This document shows, piece by piece, positions 16,636 to 20,289 of a DNA stretch of 20,289 nt. How positions within the stretch are numbered: the stretch's first letter is position 1; every line of letters begins with the position of its first letter. Below the pieces are notes generated by a model. That model was given only the letters and a program-made list of their open reading frames with translations, had not been told where the DNA came from and did no database searches. The position numbers were made by a program, and so were the translations under genes. The stretch lies in contig CAJPJR010000034.1 of assembly GCA_905369775.1 (NCBI GenBank), positions 1 to 20,289 on the forward strand, given 5' to 3'. The DNA comes from Prevotellaceae bacterium UBA1746 (GTDB taxonomy: Bacteria; Bacteroidota; Bacteroidia; Bacteroidales; Bacteroidaceae).

Positions 16636-18255
16636 TTATTCTTCGCCATAAAGCTGGGCGCGCAGGGCTTTGATGCGGTCGTCGTGCATATAGTCCTCGT
16701 AGCTCATGAGTTTGTCGATGGTGCCGTTGGGCGTCAGCTCAATTACGCGATTGGCGACGGTGTTGATGAACTCGTGGTCGTGGGAGGAGAAGAGAATGTT
16801 GCCGCGGAAACCCTTCAAGTTGTTGTTGAACGCCTGGATCGACTCCATGTCGAGGTGATTGGTGGGCGTGTCGAGAATGAGACAGTTGGCATTGCGCAGT
16901 TGCATGCGGGCTATCATGCAGCGCATCTTTTCGCCACCCGAAAGCACGTTGACTTTCTTGAGGATTTCTTCGTCTTTGAAGAGCATGCGGCCGAGGAAGG
17001 CTTTGAAATACACCTCGTTGCCTTCGCCATATTGCGAGAGCCAGTCGAGCATGTTCAGGTCGCAATCGAAGAATTCTGTGTTGTCGAGAGGCAAATAGGC
17101 GGTGGTGATGGTCACACCCCAGCTGTAGGTGCCGGCGGCAGCTTCCTGGTTGCCGTTGATGATCTCGAACAGCGCAGTCATGGCGCGAGGGTCGTGGCTG
17201 ATGAACACCACTTTTTCTTCCTTCTCAATCTGGAAATTGACCTTGTCGAAGAGCACAGTGCCGTCGTCGGCCACGGCTTTGAGGTCTTGCACCTCGAGGA
17301 TTTGGTTGCCGGGTTCGCGGTCCATCTGGAAAATGATGCCGGGATAGCGACGGGTAGAGGGCTTGATTTCTTCGACGTTAAGCTTTTCGAGCATCTTTTT
17401 GCGCGAAGTTGTCTGACGGCTTTTTGCCACGTTGGCAGAAAAGCGGCGGATGAATTCTTCCAATTCTTTCTTCTTTTCCTCGGCCTTTTGGCGTTGGTTT
17501 TGCGCCTGGCGCAGGGCGAGCTGCGAAGATTCGTACCAGAAGGAGTAGTTGCCCGAGAAGAGCGTCACTTTACCGAAGTCGATGTCGACAGTGTGGGTGC
17601 AAACCTGGTCAAGGAAGTGGCGGTCGTGCGAAACAACCAGCACGGTGTGTTCGAAGTTGCCGAGGTAGTCTTCGAGCCATTCGACGGTTTCGAGGTCAAG
17701 GTCGTTGGTCGGCTCGTCGAGAAGGAGGTTGTCGGGCTCGCCGAACAGGGCTTGCGCCAGCATCACGCGCACTTTTTGTTTGTTAGACAGTTCGCCCATG
17801 AGTTTACCGTGGAGGTTCTCTTTGATGCCCAACCCCGACAGCAGTGTGGCTGCGTCGTTTTCGGCGGTGTAGCCCCCGATGGTGGCAAACTTGTCTTCCA
17901 ATTCGGCCACTTTGATGCCGTCTTCGTCGGTGAAGTCGGCTTTGGAGTAGAGTTCATTGCGCTCTTGCATGATTTGCCACATCACGGTGTGACCCTGAAG
18001 CACCGTGTCGAGCACGGTTTGATCGTCGAATTTGAAGTGGTCTTGCGAGAGCACCGACAAGCGTTCGCCGGGGCCGAGTTCCACCTTGCCCTTGGTGGGC
18101 TCGAGCTCGCCGCTGATGGCTTTGAGCAGGGTGGATTTGCCGGCACCGTTGGCGCCAATGATGCCGTAGATGTTGCCGTTCGTGAATTTCATGTTCACAT
18201 CCTGGTAGAGAATGCGCTTGCCGAACTGAACGGCTATGTTGGAAAGTGTGATCAT
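16636..18255 (-). CDS. ABC-F family ATPase (YbiT-like) with one degenerate ATP site
   Basis: This 539-residue soluble protein has two ABC domains and no membrane segment, so it is a ribosome-associated ABC-F type. Domain 1 has a canonical Walker A GANGAGKST (34-42), Walker B LLLDEPTND with Glu181, and VVSHDRH, but its signature reads LSNKQ (156-160) instead of LSGGE. A charged linker helix (about 241-298, rich in Gln/Lys/Glu) matches the P-site tRNA interaction motif. Domain 2 has LSGGEKMR (438-445), but Walker A is replaced by FISHDPRAMT (about 351-360) and the catalytic Glu by Thr463 (LILDTPTNHLD). One composite ATP site is thus intact and the other is lost. I chose the start at 18255 (MITLSNIAVQFG) because the upstream extension lies across the promoter. 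It precedes grpE-dnaJ. The role is probably translation-related but is not established. Confidence 0.9.
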   Translation of the reverse strand: MITLSNIAVQFGKRILYQDVNMKFTNGNIYGIIGANGAGKSTLLKAISGELEPTKGKVELGPGERLSVLSQDHFKFDDQTVLDTVLQGHTVMWQIMQERNELYSKADFTDEDGIKVAELEDKFATIGGYTAENDAATLLSGLGIKENLHGKLMGELSNKQKVRVMLAQALFGEPDNLLLDEPTNDLDLETVEWLEDYLGNFEHTVLVVSHDRHFLDQVCTHTVDIDFGKVTLFSGNYSFWYESSQLALRQAQNQRQKAEEKKKELEEFIRRFSANVAKSRQTTSRKKMLEKLNVEEIKPSTRRYPGIIFQMDREPGNQILEVQDLKAVADDGTVLFDKVNFQIEKEEKVVFISHDPRAMTALFEIINGNQEAAAGTYSWGVTITTAYLPLDNTEFFDCDLNMLDWLSQYGEGNEVYFKAFLGRMLFKDEEILKKVNVLSGGEKMRCMIARMQLRNANCLILDTPTNHLDMESIQAFNNNLKGFRGNILFSSHDHEFINTVANRVIELTPNGTIDKLMSYEDYMHDDRIKALRAQLYGEE

Positions 18256-18282
18256 TAGGGAGTTATAATGCTTTTGTGGCGA

Positions 18283-18290
18283 CAAAGATA
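18283..18290 (-). promoter_or_regulatory. -7 promoter element of the ABC-F gene
   Basis: TATCTTTG on the minus strand, identical to the elements before the C10 protease and the HTH-like gene. It lies 28 bases before the ATG at 18255, so transcription would begin inside the longer open frame, excluding the 18336 start. No convincing -33 element. Confidence 0.6.
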
Positions 18291-18542
18291 CGACTTTTTT
18301 CGCAGAACTTGCCCTTTGCCGGGTGGGACGGTGCAAAAGGCGGGACGTTTTCCTGAATTACGCGGGGTTTTCGCATATTTCTTCCCTGTTTTTGAGACAA
18401 AGTGTGGGCGAAACAGCGTGAGCGTGGAAAGAGCGGGCTCATTGTGTGCCGAGCTTGAATGAAGCAAGGGGCTGATCGGCCGGAAAGGGGGAGACTGAGA
18501 GAGGAAGCGCGCAACCTGAAGGAAAGCACAGGGGGGAGGGAC

Positions 18543-18577
18543 AAAAAAACTCCCCGTACCGGTGGGCGGTGCGGGGA
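18543..18577 (-). terminator. Intrinsic terminator of the HTH-like gene
   Basis: On the minus strand a 10-bp stem (TCCCCGCACC against GGTACGGGGA, one G-U pair, 7-base loop) is followed directly by GTTTTTTT. It starts about 50 bases after the stop codon at 18630. This is the most classical rho-independent terminator in the window. Confidence 0.9.
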
Positions 18578-18629
18578 ATGCGATCGATGGCGGGGAGCGG
18601 AGTGGAAAAAGCCTCCGCCAATGGTGGTG

Positions 18630-20081
18630 CTACAGGTCGCTGATCAGCTCTTCGTAGGTCTTGTTGGGATCGAAAATCGCCATTTCGTCGTGGGCGGGCC
18701 AATAGAAAACGTAAAGTTCGACGAACCGATCATAGAAGATTTCGATGGCATCGTTGGGAAGTACGTTTTTGAGCAGACCATTTTGCACGTTGTCGAAGGC
18801 AATGTCGCGCGTGGTGCCTTCAAAACAGATACTGACGATCATGGCTTGGCGGGTGCGAGTGACATCAATCACCTGCATTTCGTTCTCGTCGACGGGGAAA
18901 AGATCGGCCATACTCATTTCGAACTCAAAGGCTTCGCGTGCCAATTGGTTTTCGCCCTTCTTGTCGATGAGTCGCTGCCAGAGTTCGCCGGCATCGTCGT
19001 GTGCAGCGTTGACACGGTCGAGGGTTTCGGGCAGGTAGCCCTCCGCTTTTTCTGAGCAGGGGGTGAAATGAAACTGAGTGTCGGTGTCGTTCAGGCTGTA
19101 GCTGTAGGTGGAGAATTCGAAAATCTCGTCGCGCCCGAATTGTGTGCAGATGAGGCGCCTGTTGCTCGCACGGAATGAAATGCGCGCGTGGCGATAAGGA
19201 TGAAGTGAGGAGCCGTTGAGCACGAACTCGGTGATGGTGTAATATTTGGGCGTGAGTATGCCTTCCGGACTGCGGGTTGGTTCGCGAATGATCCAAAGTG
19301 AGCGGCCGTTTTCGGGCGTCTCCCCTACTCTATGCCAGCAGCTGACGGGGCCGAGACGGAGGTGAGAGCCCATGCGCGGGTTGTGTTCGGCGTTGGGATT
19401 GCTATATTCGCCGATCATCAGTTCGGCCAGTTGCACATAGTAGCAACGCGACAGGAGTTCGTCGCTCTGATTGGGAAGGCGATCGGCGAGGATCGGATAA
19501 ATGTTGCGGCCGTAGCGACGAGGATAGTGATTGGACAGATGGGTGTCGAGGGCTTCGAGCGCTTGGATGAGTTGTGGAATCTCATTCTCCTTGCCTTCGA
19601 AGTTGCCGACGGCTTTGATGAAAAAATGGGCCAGCACAAGGCTGAGCCAGGAGAAGGCTGAGGTGCGAGCCTGCAGCAGATTTTCCAAATCTTCGCGTTG
19701 TTCCTTCGGAAAATTGGGCGGCACCGTGCCGGACGACAGGAGGGTGACCCATTCGCAGGCCGAAGTGAGCGAGCGCTGGGCTTGCGATTGCCAGGCGTCG
19801 TAGAGCATTTGTGCAATGCCGAACTGTTGCGGGAGCGTGCGGAACATTTCATCACTCATTTCGTAGAAGTTGATGAGGTTGTCGCAAATGTTGTCGAGGG
19901 TGCTGGGCGTGGCGGCATAGCCAATCTCCCCGACGTCTGCATAGCGCGACAGCGTTTTTTTGCTTAGCTTCAAGTGGAGCTCCAGTTTGTTCAGGCTGGG
20001 GGCAAAAAAGTGCTGACGCAGTGCGGATTGCAGTGCGACAAATCGTTCGGTTTGTTCGGGGGAGAGCCGCAATTTGGCCAT
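18630..20081 (-). CDS. Hypothetical protein with N-terminal helix-turn-helix-like segment
   Basis: I do not recognise this 483-residue protein. It has no signal peptide or transmembrane segment and should be cytoplasmic. Residues about 8-75 look like a DNA-binding helix-turn-helix: SLNKLELHLKLSKKTLSRYAD (29-49) resembles the turn and recognition helix of XRE- or Fis-like domains, followed by TPSTLDNICDNLINF. Residues about 80-225 are mostly helical (AQMLYDAWQSQAQ, LSRCYYVQLAELMIGEY). Residues about 230-350 look beta-rich (LWIIREPT, YYTITEFVLNGSS, HARISFRASNRR, FEFSTYSYSLND). The last 110 residues are mixed. It is transcribed alone, with a promoter and strong terminator. It might be a regulator that senses something through its C-terminal part, but no ligand or catalytic motif is visible and no phage or defence neighbour supports another role. 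Confidence 0.72.
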   Translation of the reverse strand: MAKLRLSPEQTERFVALQSALRQHFFAPSLNKLELHLKLSKKTLSRYADVGEIGYAATPSTLDNICDNLINFYEMSDEMFRTLPQQFGIAQMLYDAWQSQAQRSLTSACEWVTLLSSGTVPPNFPKEQREDLENLLQARTSAFSWLSLVLAHFFIKAVGNFEGKENEIPQLIQALEALDTHLSNHYPRRYGRNIYPILADRLPNQSDELLSRCYYVQLAELMIGEYSNPNAEHNPRMGSHLRLGPVSCWHRVGETPENGRSLWIIREPTRSPEGILTPKYYTITEFVLNGSSLHPYRHARISFRASNRRLICTQFGRDEIFEFSTYSYSLNDTDTQFHFTPCSEKAEGYLPETLDRVNAAHDDAGELWQRLIDKKGENQLAREAFEFEMSMADLFPVDENEMQVIDVTRTRQAMIVSICFEGTTRDIAFDNVQNGLLKNVLPNDAIEIFYDRFVELYVFYWPAHDEMAIFDPNKTYEELISDL

Positions 20082-20289
20082 ATTGTGTAATATATGTTGT
20101 TGAATTGTGGAGCAAAGATACTATATCGCGGCGTTGGGATGGAATATATAGATGACATTTCACGGAATTCCGCGGCGAATGTGTCGTGATGTTGTATTTG
20201 TGACACAATGTAATTTCTCGGTAGTGGTTTTATCTGTCGGTTTTTGTCGGGGAAGGTGAAGACAAGTTATATCTGTACACAGTTAATAC
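20082..20289. other. Upstream region at the right window edge
   Basis: These 208 bases hold the -7 element of the HTH-like gene and otherwise no gene. A short palindrome, TTGTG-A-CACAA (20198-20208), and an AT-rich stretch at the end suggest the control region of a divergent gene beyond the window. This cannot be verified here. Confidence 0.5.
20113..20120 (-). promoter_or_regulatory. -7 promoter element of the HTH-like gene
   Basis: TATCTTTG on the minus strand followed by CTCC, 32 bases before the ATG at 20081. It matches TAnnTTTG exactly. No -33 TTTG is seen at the usual distance. Confidence 0.58.

Larger units (their letters stand above)
18256..18629. other. 374-base gap between the ABC-F gene and the HTH-like gene
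   Basis: No supported gene. It holds the ABC-F promoter element at 18283-18290 on the left and the terminator of the right-hand gene at 18543-18577. The middle, about 18300-18540, shows no feature I can support. Short open frames there have no recognisable protein features. Confidence 0.7.

Noticed and set aside
16618..18258. 546-residue plus-strand open frame opposite the ABC-F gene
   Set aside because: It mirrors the ABC-F gene almost exactly, and the minus strand has unmistakable ABC motifs. The long antisense frame follows from codon bias.
20198..20208. TTGTG-A-CACAA palindrome resembling half of a CRP/FNR site
   Set aside because: The spacing does not match the TGTGA-N6-TCACA layout and the arms are only 5 bases. 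The regulated gene would be outside the window.

Overview
The window looks like a chromosomal segment from a Bacteroidales bacterium, most likely Prevotellaceae or a close relative. Three things suggest this: the gene content (C10 cysteine protease, DUF3078 outer-membrane protein, FtsE-like ATPase beside aspartate kinase, YbiT-type ABC-F upstream of grpE-dnaJ), the lack of Shine-Dalgarno sites, and repeated Bacteroidetes-type -7 promoter elements (TAnnTTTG, with TATCTTTG occurring three times). The genus assignment is inference. No rRNA, tRNA, CRISPR array, insertion sequence or phage gene was seen.

Layout. Positions 1-2318 (-) hold the N-terminal 772 residues of a secreted C10 (streptopain-like) protease whose 3' end lies outside the window. 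Its promoter region carries phased repeats. Next come an AMP-dependent acyl-CoA ligase (2493-4160, -) and, divergently, mltG (4440-5459, +) followed by a DUF3078 outer-membrane protein (5578-6882, +). A perfect 15-bp hairpin separates these from the convergent degP/htrA (7018-8502, -). An operon-like set reads leftward: ftsE-like ATPase, lysC, lysA, hemW (13077 to 8671). It ends in a hairpin terminator just before the degP promoter. It has a second terminator-like hairpin between lysC and lysA.

Further right, still on the minus strand, are an ABC-F ATPase (16636-18255), then grpE, dnaJ and folC (16528 to 13304), with dnaJ and folC only 2 nt apart. At the right edge is a 483-residue protein of unknown function with an N-terminal helix-turn-helix-like segment (18630-20081). 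It has its own promoter and a strong intrinsic terminator.

How the genes work together: mltG (septal glycan processing), lysC/lysA (the diaminopimelate and lysine pathway that feeds peptidoglycan) and the FtsE-like ATPase all concern the cell wall or division. DegP, GrpE and DnaJ handle protein quality control in the periplasm and cytoplasm. Most of the window is conserved housekeeping DNA. The most interesting observations are: (1) the ABC-F protein, where one ATP site looks canonical and the other is degenerate at every key motif except the H-loop; (2) a 15-bp perfect hairpin without a U-tract directly before the grpE start codon; (3) 21-bp-phased repeats upstream of the C10 protease promoter; (4) the uncharacterised helix-turn-helix protein.
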